Source of the DNA: an uncultured Draconibacterium sp.
GTDB lineage: Bacteria; Bacteroidota; Bacteroidia; Bacteroidales; Prolixibacteraceae
Direction of reading: 5' to 3'
DNA: 64,000 bases
Assembly (NCBI RefSeq): GCF_963676815.1
Contig: NZ_OY781365.1
Location: 5,366,501 to 5,430,500 of the forward strand
Every line of letters begins with the position of its first letter. The stretch's first letter is position 1. Made by a program: the position numbers and the translations under genes. This document shows, piece after piece, positions 26,068 to 34,164 of this stretch. The notes beneath the pieces are model-generated. The model searched no databases. It saw only the letters and a program-made list of their open reading frames with translations, and was not told the origin of the DNA.

Positions 26068-26781
26068 ATGACACGTTTTTTTCGATACATACAATTTAGG
26101 TTTGGGACTGAGAAAAAATTTAGTGCTTATTTGATTTATGCTGCAGGAGAAATTTTCCTGTTGGTTATAGGTATTTTGCTGGCACTGCAGATTAACAACT
26201 GGAACTCGAACAGAAAAGACCGTGAGGCGGCTACAAAGGCCTATCAGAATATTAGCCAACAACTGACGGAGGACCGTAATGAACTGATCAGCGTAAGAGA
26301 CTTCAATAATTATTATTCAGGAAGGTATAAACGTGCAAGTGAATTGATTGCCGGTCACGCGGTAGAGAAAACCGATTCTATTGCAATCCTGATCATGGAA
26401 TTGTCGCAGTATTCCGATTTCCACCGTAGTGAAAACATTTATGAAACGCTGGTAAACAGTGGTTCTATAAAACTGCTTAAAAATTCGAACATCACCAGTG
26501 CCCTTCAAAAACTTGAAATGACCTACACCAGTATAAATAAGCTGGAAGATATTCACTGGGAGATAATTTTAAACGAGTTGTATCCGGAGATTAGAGGTGT
26601 AATAAATTACGCAACGCTTGAAATCGTAAAACCTGACAGATTGAGTTCTGTTGAGATCCAGAATTTTCTTGTGGAAAGTATTTATCTTACAAAAGCCAAA
26701 GAATTGGTTTATAACAAAGCAATTAATGAAATAGACACTTTGGGTGATGAAATAGCCAAAGAATTAAATCATAAAAACTAG
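26068..26781 (+). CDS. DUF6090 family membrane protein
   Basis: From the ATG at 26068 the protein has 237 residues and starts MTRFFRYIQFRFGTEKKF, the usual beginning of this Bacteroidota family; the longer frame from 25999 adds residues without family character. One membrane helix (AAGEIFLLVIGILLALQINN, about residues 29-48) is followed by NWNSNRKDREAA and a long helical domain. Function unknown. It lies 5 nt before a small membrane-protein gene, in an operon with a serine hydrolase. Confidence 0.85.
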   Translation: MTRFFRYIQFRFGTEKKFSAYLIYAAGEIFLLVIGILLALQINNWNSNRKDREAATKAYQNISQQLTEDRNELISVRDFNNYYSGRYKRASELIAGHAVEKTDSIAILIMELSQYSDFHRSENIYETLVNSGSIKLLKNSNITSALQKLEMTYTSINKLEDIHWEIILNELYPEIRGVINYATLEIVKPDRLSSVEIQNFLVESIYLTKAKELVYNKAINEIDTLGDEIAKELNHKN

Positions 26782-26786
26782 AAATC

Positions 26787-26990
26787 ATGAAAACAAAAAA
26801 GAGAAACAAAGACAAAAGTTCCTGGATAACAGGAGGAACAACAATGATGGGTTTGGGTGTAGGATTTATCCTGCTGAAATATTCGGTGATGTATTTCCTG
26901 GCAGCGCTGTTGATCGGTATTGCAGTTGGCCTGGTTATCACACCTTTTATACCAGTAAATAAGTTAAATAAAAGCGCAAAACAATCATGA
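26787..26990 (+). CDS. small two-helix membrane protein (paralogue of 44786-44977)
   Basis: 67 residues with two hydrophobic segments (about 19-37 and 39-55). The core DKSSWITGGTTMMGLGVGF is shared with the 63-residue protein at 44786-44977 (DKSSSWIIGGTTMLGLGIGF). Its stop overlaps the start of the serine hydrolase gene (ATGA at 26987), implying coupled translation. No known function; the two copies each sit just before a secreted or lipoprotein hydrolase gene. Confidence 0.8.
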   Translation: MKTKKRNKDKSSWITGGTTMMGLGVGFILLKYSVMYFLAALLIGIAVGLVITPFIPVNKLNKSAKQS

Positions 26991-28159
26991 AAACTCGAAT
27001 AAAAGTAACAGGAATAGCCATCTTATTTTTTGTTCTGGTAGCTGCCAGTTGTAACAGCACAAGCAAAAATTATAATTACCAGGTTCCGACGCAAACAAAC
27101 GATGGGCTACAAGTTGAATCGTTGGAAAAATCAGACATTGATTCAACATTGATAATTGACGTTGCAAAACGCATTGAGAGGGGGAAATATGGAGAAATTC
27201 ATTCGATGCTGATTTATAAAAATGACAAGTTGGTTTTTGAAGATTATTTCGAGGGACATAAGTACCAGTGGGATGCTCCGGGGCATAAAGGCGATTATAT
27301 AACCTGGGATAGAAATACACCACACGTGTTGCAATCAGCCACTAAAAGTTTTGTGTCGATATGTTTTGGAATTGCTATTGAAAAGGGATTTATAAAAAGT
27401 ATTGATCAATCGATTTTCGATTACCTGCCTGATTACGAAAATTACAATGCCGACAACAAAAACTATGTTACGATAAAAACCTTGCTTACCATGACTTCCG
27501 GCTTTCTTTGGGATGAATGGAGCGTTGCATTGAGCAGTACTCAAAACGATGCCATCGGTATCTATTTTTCCGATAAAGATCCTGTTGAATTTGTATTAGA
27601 GCGACCGTTGATTGCTGTTCCCGGAACACATTTTACCTATTCGGGAGGCGACATGCAAATTCTGGAAAAAATTCTAAAGAATGCAACCGGAATGAATATC
27701 GATGAATTTTCGGAGAAGTATTTATTCGAACCGCTCGGAATTGAATCAAATGACTGGTGGTTAAGGTACGACACCGGCGAAATCAGTACCGGTGGTGGTA
27801 TAAAACTCACACCGCGAGACATGCTAAAAGTTGGCGTACTGTTTTTAAACGATGGCGTTTGGAATGGAGAGCAAATTATTTCAAAAGAGTGGGTTGAAAA
27901 ATGTGGACATCCGTTTGGGCCGAATTATGGCATAAAAATTCCGGGAGAAGATTTGGGAACCGTTGGATACGGATACACGTGGTGGACCAAGCAGTACGAA
28001 GAATACGGACGCATGTACTGTGCTCTGGGTTGGGGTGGACAGAAAATTATGGTTTTCCCGGATTTAAATGCAGTTGTTGTATTTACCGGTGCTAACTTCA
28101 AATCGAAAGTGAAGCAAAACCGTATTCTTGAAAATTTTGTTTTACCGGCGCTTCAATAA
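26987..28159 (+). CDS. beta-lactamase-family serine hydrolase lipoprotein
   Basis: A 390-residue class C-type serine hydrolase. The signal ends in a lipobox (VLVAASCNST). The catalytic SxxK is SATKSFVSI near residue 117, a YxN-like motif is found at TYSGGDM near residue 216, and the C-terminal GWGGQKIMVFPDL fills the KTG position. Such proteins are usually esterases or D-aminopeptidases rather than resistance enzymes. It overlaps the preceding small membrane gene by four bases. Confidence 0.85.
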   Translation: MKTRIKVTGIAILFFVLVAASCNSTSKNYNYQVPTQTNDGLQVESLEKSDIDSTLIIDVAKRIERGKYGEIHSMLIYKNDKLVFEDYFEGHKYQWDAPGHKGDYITWDRNTPHVLQSATKSFVSICFGIAIEKGFIKSIDQSIFDYLPDYENYNADNKNYVTIKTLLTMTSGFLWDEWSVALSSTQNDAIGIYFSDKDPVEFVLERPLIAVPGTHFTYSGGDMQILEKILKNATGMNIDEFSEKYLFEPLGIESNDWWLRYDTGEISTGGGIKLTPRDMLKVGVLFLNDGVWNGEQIISKEWVEKCGHPFGPNYGIKIPGEDLGTVGYGYTWWTKQYEEYGRMYCALGWGGQKIMVFPDLNAVVVFTGANFKSKVKQNRILENFVLPALQ

Positions 28160-28223
28160 AGAAATGCATAAACCGAAAATAAATATCTCACGACTTGCAC
28201 TTTTCTTCTATCAGAAACTTTTA

Positions 28224-28231
28224 TAACTTTG
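28224..28231 (+). promoter_or_regulatory. candidate -7 promoter box of the oxidoreductase gene
   Basis: TAACTTTG fits the TAnnTTTG consensus and lies 73 nt upstream of the start at 28305. The predicted transcript would begin just before the hairpin at 28245-28271. Confidence 0.5.
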
Positions 28232-28244
28232 GTAGTGAAGTAAA

Positions 28245-28271
28245 GCCGTATTCTGTAAAAACAGGTACGGC
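28245..28271 (+). promoter_or_regulatory. leader hairpin before the oxidoreductase gene
   Basis: GCCGTA-TT-CTGT-AAAA-ACAG-G-TACGGC forms a two-part stem with a small bulge in the predicted 5' untranslated region. No T-run follows, so it is not a terminator for the upstream gene; it could be a stability or control element. Confidence 0.4.
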
Positions 28272-28304
28272 ATTTAAAACTAACTAAAACTAATAAACTG
28301 AGTA

Positions 28305-29705
28305 ATGAAAAGTAAAAGTCATTCATCCCGACGATCGTTTATAAAAAATACGGTCCTCGGAGCAGCCCTAGTTTCCACCGCTCCAACAATTATGGGAAAT
28401 TCCTACAGTCAGCGAATCGTGCTGAAATCGAGAGAATTTGAGCCAACACAGTTTGCTGCCAACGACCAGGTGCAGCTGGCATTGATTGGAGCCGGAATAC
28501 AGGGAATTTACGATACCACTTCGGCGCTTCGTGTTCCCGGAGTAAAGCTGGTAGCCGCCTGCGATTTATACACAGGCCGCTTACAACGTGCAAAAGAATT
28601 GTGGGGCGATGATATTTTTGTAACCCGCGATTACCGCGAAATTCTTGACCGTGATGATATTGATGCGGTCATAATTGCCACTCCTGATCACTGGCACATA
28701 AAAATCAGTACGGAAGTGTTAAACGCCGGAAAAGCCGTCTACTGCGAAAAACCGATGGTGCAAAACTTTGATGAAGGTCATCCGCTGATTCAGGCCTGGA
28801 AAGATTCAGGTCAGGTTATGCAGGTTGGAAGTCAGGGTATGTCGTCGCTGGGTAACGAAAAAGCAAAACAATTGTATGAAGATGGTGCTATTGGCGAAAT
28901 TGTAATGCTCGACATGTTCAACGATCGTTATTCGGCAGAAGGAGCGTGGCAATATCCGATACCGCCGGACGCCAATCCTGACACGGTGGATTACAACACA
29001 TTTTTAGGGCGTGCACCAAAAGTTCCTTTTGAACTGAAACGTTTTTTCCGTTGGAGAAACTACAAGGATTATGGTACCGGAGTAGCCGGTGATTTGTTTG
29101 TACATGCATTTTCTACTTTGCATTATGTAATTAGTTCAAATGGTCCGGAGCGAGCTCAGGCAACCGGTGGATTGCGTTACTGGGACGATGGGCGAGATGT
29201 ACCCGATGTTTCGATTACACTCTACGATTTTCCAAAAACGAATACTCACGCTGCTTTTAATGCTGCTTTTCGTGTGAATTTTATTGCCGGAAATGGCGGT
29301 GGTGGCGGTTTCCGATTGGTGGGAACTGAAGGCGAAATGGAGATCGGTTCGAATAGTGTAAGACTCATCCGTTCGAAACTGAACATGAAACCGCAGAGTT
29401 ACTCATTGATCGCTTACACCGAGGAAATGCAAAAGAAAATCAAGGAAGAATACGACATGAAATACCTCAACGAAAGAAAAGCTGATCTGAATGTTGGTGA
29501 AACGAATTATGAGGCTCCGCGCGATTATAAAGGTGCTCATTACGATCATTTCTATAATTTCTTCCAGGGCGTTCGCGGACAAAAGGAAATCGTTGAAGAT
29601 CCTGTTTTCGGACTACGTGCTGCCGGTGCCGCGCTTTTAGCCAACGAAAGCTATTATAATGCAAAACCGGTTCTTTGGAATCCGGATACGATGAAGTTAG
29701 GATAG
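28305..29705 (+). CDS. Gfo/Idh/MocA-family oxidoreductase with twin-arginine signal
   Basis: A 466-residue protein. The N-terminus SRRSFIKNTVLGAALVSTAP is a Tat export signal. The NAD(P)-binding fold follows (VQLALIGAGIQGIYD near residues 51-65) with IIATPDHWHIK and the family's EKP motif (VYCEKPMV near residue 148). The C-terminal half is the substrate domain with GGGGGFRLVGTEGEMEIG. Tat-exported members in this phylum often act on glycans. It is followed by its own terminator and appears monocistronic. Confidence 0.9.
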   Translation: MKSKSHSSRRSFIKNTVLGAALVSTAPTIMGNSYSQRIVLKSREFEPTQFAANDQVQLALIGAGIQGIYDTTSALRVPGVKLVAACDLYTGRLQRAKELWGDDIFVTRDYREILDRDDIDAVIIATPDHWHIKISTEVLNAGKAVYCEKPMVQNFDEGHPLIQAWKDSGQVMQVGSQGMSSLGNEKAKQLYEDGAIGEIVMLDMFNDRYSAEGAWQYPIPPDANPDTVDYNTFLGRAPKVPFELKRFFRWRNYKDYGTGVAGDLFVHAFSTLHYVISSNGPERAQATGGLRYWDDGRDVPDVSITLYDFPKTNTHAAFNAAFRVNFIAGNGGGGGFRLVGTEGEMEIGSNSVRLIRSKLNMKPQSYSLIAYTEEMQKKIKEEYDMKYLNERKADLNVGETNYEAPRDYKGAHYDHFYNFFQGVRGQKEIVEDPVFGLRAAGAALLANESYYNAKPVLWNPDTMKLG

Positions 29706-29732
29706 AAAATCTTAAAAGACTTTGAGTATATA

Positions 29733-29772
29733 GGAAAAAGAGCATTTCGTAATTGAAATGCTCTCTTTTTTG
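29733..29772 (+). terminator. intrinsic terminator after the oxidoreductase gene
   Basis: GAGCATTTC (29740-29748) and GAAATGCTC (29755-29763) are exact complements around a 6-nt loop, preceded by As and followed by TCTTTTTT. Confidence 0.85.
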
Positions 29773-29800
29773 TTTATTTTTTGAAACACCAGATAGAATT

Positions 29801-29857
29801 CACCCCTAAAATCACCCATGCGGGTGATTCTTTTATACGGGTTTTCTTTAAACTTTG
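29801..29857 (+). promoter_or_regulatory. inverted-repeat operator and promoter of the 29892 operon
   Basis: A CACCC half-site (29801-29805) precedes the palindrome AATCACCC-ATGC-GGGTGATT (29810-29829). A TTTG -7 core (29854-29857, in TTAAACTTTG) follows; the palindrome centre lies 36 bp upstream of the centre of the TTTG. The same arrangement with the same spacing occurs before the gene at 43086. No T-run follows the palindrome, so it is not a terminator. The site sits where an activator touching the -33 region would bind. Confidence 0.6.
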
Positions 29858-29891
29858 TAAGAGTATTTTAAAGGAAAACAGAAACAATACC

Positions 29892-30899
29892 ATGAAAACA
29901 ACTAACAAAATTGATGTACATCACCATATTTTTCCAAAAGAATATGTTGAGGCGTTAAAGGAAGTAGGAATCGAAAAATCTTTTGGTGTAAAATTGCCAA
30001 AATGGACAGTGGACACTTCATTTAAAAAGATGAAGGAAAACGGAGTTCAAATAGCCATGTTGTCCATTTCAACACCGGGTGTTTACTTTCCCGACGTTGA
30101 AGTGCCTGATGATTTTCCTGAAGTTCTGGCACGATTAACCAACGAAATTATAGCAGAAACGAAAGATCGTTACCCTGATCAATTTGGTGGTTTTGCCACA
30201 ATCCCTTTGTTAAATCCAGACGCGGCTTTAACTGAATTGAACTATGCCTTAGACACTCTTCATTTAAATGGAGTTTGTTTGATGACCAATTATTTAGGCA
30301 AATATTTGGGTGATGAAACTTTTGAACCATTTTTTAAAGAATTGAATAAACGAAAAGCTGTGGTTTATATTCATCCTACTGATCCGGGAGTAGAATTCGA
30401 TTCGGAATTGGGTATGCCCAATGCATTAATAGAGGCACCTTTTGATACCACACGTGCTGTAGCCAACATGATGTATAGCGGAGTGCTTGACAGACACCCT
30501 GATATTCGTTATATTTTATCGCACGGAGGTGGCACAATACCCTATATAGCATGGCGATTGGCAGGAATTGAGTATGGACAAAAAGATAAAAAGCCACCAA
30601 TTATAAGAACTTTATACGATTTTCTGGTAAATGGCGAACCATCCAAAGGACTTCAACACCTGAAAAGAATGTATTACGATACGGTTAATGTTTCTGGTGA
30701 CTATGCCATAAAAACGTTACAGGATTTTGCCGGTCCGGACCATATCGTTTTTGGAACTGATGTTTGCATATCGAAACTGGCACCAATTGTAACTAAAAAC
30801 CTACTAAAACAGGGAGACTTTAACGATGACCAATTAGAGAAAATGGCATTTACAAACTGCCTGAAATTATTTCCTGAGCTTGAAAAATACTATAAATGA
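29892..30899 (+). CDS. amidohydrolase of the ACMSD/decarboxylase family
   Basis: 335 residues from the ATG at 29892 (MKTTNKIDVHHHIFP); the longer frame upstream would run through the operator palindrome and is rejected. It has the metal-binding HxH (VHHHIFP), a metal-ligand His in VYIHPTDPG, catalytic His in ILSHGGGTIPYIAWRL and the final Asp in IVFGTDVCIS. The family includes aminocarboxymuconate-semialdehyde decarboxylase and related nonoxidative decarboxylases. First gene of a six-gene operon; the actual substrate is unknown. Confidence 0.82.
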   Translation: MKTTNKIDVHHHIFPKEYVEALKEVGIEKSFGVKLPKWTVDTSFKKMKENGVQIAMLSISTPGVYFPDVEVPDDFPEVLARLTNEIIAETKDRYPDQFGGFATIPLLNPDAALTELNYALDTLHLNGVCLMTNYLGKYLGDETFEPFFKELNKRKAVVYIHPTDPGVEFDSELGMPNALIEAPFDTTRAVANMMYSGVLDRHPDIRYILSHGGGTIPYIAWRLAGIEYGQKDKKPPIIRTLYDFLVNGEPSKGLQHLKRMYYDTVNVSGDYAIKTLQDFAGPDHIVFGTDVCISKLAPIVTKNLLKQGDFNDDQLEKMAFTNCLKLFPELEKYYK

Positions 30900-30905
30900 C
30901 CAGTG

Positions 30906-31547
30906 ATGGAACAGAAAACCAAAGAAACATACTGGAGCCGATTTTCGGAAGATTACGAAGAAAAACAGCAAAACGTAGTTGGCAAAGAGTTGCTTTCTCT
31001 CACCAGAGAAGAAATGCTGAAAGAATCTGATTTAGGAAAAGTTCTGGAACTGGGTTGTGGAACCGGATTATATACCGAAATCCTTTTGAAAAATTCAAAG
31101 ATTGTTGTTGCCACGGATTTCTCCGATGAAATGGTTGCCACTGCAAAGCAAAAAAGAGGAACCCTGCAAAAAGTGGAATTCAAAAGAGCCAATGCCTTGA
31201 ATCTTGATTTTGAAAATGAAAGCTTTGACACGGTTTTTATGGCTAACCTGATTCACATAATTGGGAATGCAGAAAAGGTGATTCAGGAAAGTAAGCGGGT
31301 ATTAAAAAGCGGTGGATGCCTGATAATAACCTCTTTTGCTATAGATGATATGAATTTCTTTAGCCGGATGGCCGTAGGAATTCGCTACGTAAAAACTTTT
31401 GGGAAACCATCTGATGAAGCATTAAAAGAAAAAACCACCAAAAAAAGTGTCGAGAGTCTGCTTGTGAAGAATGGTTTTGAAATTTCCAAAAGTGTGATGT
31501 TGGGCAAGAAGTCCAAAGCATTTTATATCACATCAATAAAAAATTAG
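30906..31547 (+). CDS. class I SAM-dependent methyltransferase
   Basis: 213 residues from the ATG at 30906 (a GTG three bases earlier is also possible). Motif I is VLELGCGTGLYTEIL near residues 46-60, followed by VVATDFSDEMVATAK, FDTVFMANLIHIIG and VLKSGGCLIITSF, the UbiE/Methyltransf_11 pattern for small-molecule substrates. It follows the amidohydrolase gene by 6 nt and precedes an alpha/beta hydrolase gene, so it likely modifies an intermediate of the same unknown pathway. Confidence 0.85.
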   Translation: MEQKTKETYWSRFSEDYEEKQQNVVGKELLSLTREEMLKESDLGKVLELGCGTGLYTEILLKNSKIVVATDFSDEMVATAKQKRGTLQKVEFKRANALNLDFENESFDTVFMANLIHIIGNAEKVIQESKRVLKSGGCLIITSFAIDDMNFFSRMAVGIRYVKTFGKPSDEALKEKTTKKSVESLLVKNGFEISKSVMLGKKSKAFYITSIKN

Positions 31548-31569
31548 AAGAATAAAAAACAACAGAAAC

Positions 31570-32529
31570 ATGAAACTAAAAAAGAAACGAACTTTACTAA
31601 TTGTAACCCTGGGATTAATAGTATTTCTAATTTTACCGCCGGCATTTAAAAACAAGCCGCAAAGGATGTTAACCGGACCGGATCTTTCAGAAATAGAATA
31701 TTCCGAAATTACATTTGAGAACAAAGCAGATAGTTTAAAACTGGCAGGAATGCTGATGTTACCTGAAGGCGACCGGCCATTTCCCGTGGTTGTTTTTATC
31801 CACGGATCAGGACCAAGTTTTAGAAACAGTGTTTGGTATTTATCGGTGGCAAAGCATTTAACAAATAATGGAATTGCTGTTGTGCTTCCCGATAAAAGAG
31901 GATGTGAAAAATCGGAAGGAGAATGGATAGGAGCTGATTTTAACCACTTGGCAAGTGATGTTTTAGCAGCTGTTGAATATGTAAAAGAGCAGAATATTTT
32001 TGACTATTCTGAAATTGGAGTTTTGGGAATGAGCCAGGGGGGATGGATTGCCCCGGTTGCGGCAACTAAATCCGCAGATATTGATTTTGTGGCAACCATG
32101 TCAGGGGCAACGGTTACAACCGACGAACAATTGGTATACGAAGAAATTAATAATATGGAACCTTATACTTATCGGTTTATTGCAAAGGCTCTTGCTCCGC
32201 TTACTTCCAAAAGGATCAGCAAAATGCCCCATCAGAAAGCACTGGTTGGTTTTGATCCTATTCCGTATTGGCAACAGATACATGTCCCGGTATTTATTGG
32301 ATTTGGAGGCGATGACAGAAATGTTCCTGTTGAAAAATGCAAGGAGAAACTAAAAGTTAACAATCTCAATAATTTCCTTGTAAAGGTTTATCCAAAGGGT
32401 GGACATGCCATTAGCGATCCTGTCACAAATAAGGTGAACGCTGAATATCTTGACGATTTGGTTGCATTTATTCCGCTACCTCTTGTAAACACAAATAAAA
32501 CGTTGACTGAGCTACCGAAAAATGATTAA
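31570..32529 (+). CDS. membrane-anchored or secreted alpha/beta hydrolase
   Basis: 319 residues. An N-terminal hydrophobic segment (LLIVTLGLIVFLILPPAF) could be a signal or an anchor. The oxyanion region is VVVFIHGSGPSF, and the nucleophile elbow is GVLGMSQGGWIAP (Ser in GMSQG near residue 156). YPKGGHAIS carries the catalytic His. The family (dienelactone hydrolase-like/BAAT) covers esterases and thioesterases. 22 nt after the methyltransferase gene, 3 nt before the next one. Confidence 0.85.
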   Translation: MKLKKKRTLLIVTLGLIVFLILPPAFKNKPQRMLTGPDLSEIEYSEITFENKADSLKLAGMLMLPEGDRPFPVVVFIHGSGPSFRNSVWYLSVAKHLTNNGIAVVLPDKRGCEKSEGEWIGADFNHLASDVLAAVEYVKEQNIFDYSEIGVLGMSQGGWIAPVAATKSADIDFVATMSGATVTTDEQLVYEEINNMEPYTYRFIAKALAPLTSKRISKMPHQKALVGFDPIPYWQQIHVPVFIGFGGDDRNVPVEKCKEKLKVNNLNNFLVKVYPKGGHAISDPVTNKVNAEYLDDLVAFIPLPLVNTNKTLTELPKND

Positions 32530-32532
32530 AAA

Positions 32533-33363
32533 ATGACTGCAAAAATCGGACAAATTTCTCAAACCGCATTTCTAACATTGCAATGTCATGCTTTGGATGC
32601 AATCTCCAGGCATTCCATATTATATGACAGGGATTCTTTAGACACTTTGGAGGCGTTAAAGGAGATAACCGGACTTCCGGGATTTAACTCAAACCAAATT
32701 AAAGAGAGTCTGGTCAATCACATCGCACTTCGTGCCAGGCAGTATGATTTGTTTGCTAAAAGTTTTATTGAAAAACATCCTGATGCTGCGGTTGTAAATA
32801 TTGGGTGTGGAATGGATAACCGGTTCAGAAGAATCGATAATGGGAAAATCCGTTTTTACGATCTGGATCTCCCTGATATTATTAACATCAAAGAAAAAAT
32901 TATTGCGCCAACTAAACGTTACAGCCAATTTGCCCAATCGGTTTTCGAATTCGACTGGATAAACGAAATAGACAGAGAACACGTTTTTTTGATGGCAGAA
33001 GGAGTTTTCATGTATTGTGAATTGGCTGATGTGAAAGCTCTGTTTGGCGAACTTCAAAGAAAGTTTACCAATCCGGAAGTTGTTTTCGAAGTCTTTAACA
33101 CGAAATGGCTTACTGGATGGCGCGGAAAAATGATGGCCATAAAAATGAAAAACGAGCTCAAACTTGGGGAAGAAACGTTATTCAAATTTGGGATTACCGA
33201 TAGTAATGAAATTGAAACATGGGATACGAAATACAAGTATATTAAGGACTGGTCGTACCTTGATGAAGAAGAAGCCAACATACCGTTTCGGAATTTTTTT
33301 AGAAGCGTAGATGCTTTCAGGAAAATACAATGGACAGTTCATTATAAACTTAAAAGCAATTAA
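32533..33363 (+). CDS. PPM1/LCM-family O-methyltransferase
   Basis: A 276-residue leucine carboxyl methyltransferase-like protein of the bacterial PPM1 group: ALRARQYDLFAKSFIEKHPD, then VVNIGCGMDNRFRRID (SAM-binding) and FYDLDLPDII near residues 100-115, with VFLMAEGVFMYCE further on. Bacterial members methylate carboxyl groups of small molecules, often in polyketide or natural-product pathways. It starts 3 nt after the hydrolase stop. Confidence 0.82.
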   Translation: MTAKIGQISQTAFLTLQCHALDAISRHSILYDRDSLDTLEALKEITGLPGFNSNQIKESLVNHIALRARQYDLFAKSFIEKHPDAAVVNIGCGMDNRFRRIDNGKIRFYDLDLPDIINIKEKIIAPTKRYSQFAQSVFEFDWINEIDREHVFLMAEGVFMYCELADVKALFGELQRKFTNPEVVFEVFNTKWLTGWRGKMMAIKMKNELKLGEETLFKFGITDSNEIETWDTKYKYIKDWSYLDEEEANIPFRNFFRSVDAFRKIQWTVHYKLKSN

Positions 33364-33408
33364 TTTTAAATCTTGACTAGAAAATCATTTCATTAAATAA
33401 TTCTAAGT

Positions 33409-34164
33409 ATGCCTTATTATAAATTTGAAAACGGTAACGTTTTTTATGAAATTTTTGGAGAAGGTGAGCCACTTTTATTGATTCATGGAAATAGTGTTTC
33501 ATCCCGAATGTTTCATCCCATAATAAAACTATATGCTGATAATTACAAAGTAATACTTTTTGATTTTCCGGGGCACGGTAAATCTTCCCGATTGGAGAAG
33601 TTTGAAACGGATTTCTGGTATTACAATTCAAAGGTGGCAAACGCCTTGCTGGAAGAATTAAATCTAAAAAATGTAAATGTAATTGGCACCAGCGGCGGGG
33701 CATTGGTTGGGATTAACCTGGCGCTCGAACATCCGGATAAAGTCAAATCTTTGGTGGCCGATAGTTTTGAAGGAGAAACATCTTTGGGAACCTTTATAAA
33801 AACCATAAGAGAAGACAGAGAAAGAGACAAACAGATTGAAGAAGCTCAGTTTTTCTGGAAAGATATGCACGGAACGGATTGGGAAAAAGTGGTTGATATG
33901 GACACCAATGTAAACATAGAATTTGCAAAAACCGGCAACTCTTTTTTCCATAAACCGATTTCGGAACTTGATGTGCCAACATTGCTCACCGGAAGTTTGG
34001 AAGATGAATATTGTAATCATCTGGATAAGATTTTCGAGGGATTAAAGGACAAAAATTCAGCTCTTAAAATTCATATTTTTGAGAAAGGCAATCATCCGGC
34101 TATGTTCTCGAATCATGAAGAATTTTTCAAAATTGCAAGTGAATTTATTGCTAAAAATATGTGA
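33409..34164 (+). CDS. alpha/beta hydrolase
   Basis: 251 residues without a signal peptide. The oxyanion loop is LLLIHGNSVSSRMF, the acid-turn segment is VILFDFPGHGKSS, and the nucleophile elbow is VIGTSGGALVG (Ser near residue 95). The catalytic His is in EKGNHPAMFSN near the C-terminus. The last four bases overlap the GTG start of the following hydrolase gene. Confidence 0.85.
   Translation: MPYYKFENGNVFYEIFGEGEPLLLIHGNSVSSRMFHPIIKLYADNYKVILFDFPGHGKSSRLEKFETDFWYYNSKVANALLEELNLKNVNVIGTSGGALVGINLALEHPDKVKSLVADSFEGETSLGTFIKTIREDRERDKQIEEAQFFWKDMHGTDWEKVVDMDTNVNIEFAKTGNSFFHKPISELDVPTLLTGSLEDEYCNHLDKIFEGLKDKNSALKIHIFEKGNHPAMFSNHEEFFKIASEFIAKNM

Noticed and set aside
26987..28159. Beta-lactamase resistance gene
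   Set aside because: The SxxK motif is shared by many esterases and peptidases; the lipoprotein signal and the replaced KTG region argue against a true class C beta-lactamase.
29781..29891. Longer start of the amidohydrolase gene
   Set aside because: It would translate across the operator palindrome and promoter, and the added residues have no match to the family, which begins just before the VHHHIFP motif.
30906..33363. Methyltransferases as part of a restriction-modification system
   Set aside because: Their motifs are of small-molecule (Methyltransf_11 and PPM1) types; no DPPY/NPPY DNA-methylase motif or endonuclease is nearby.
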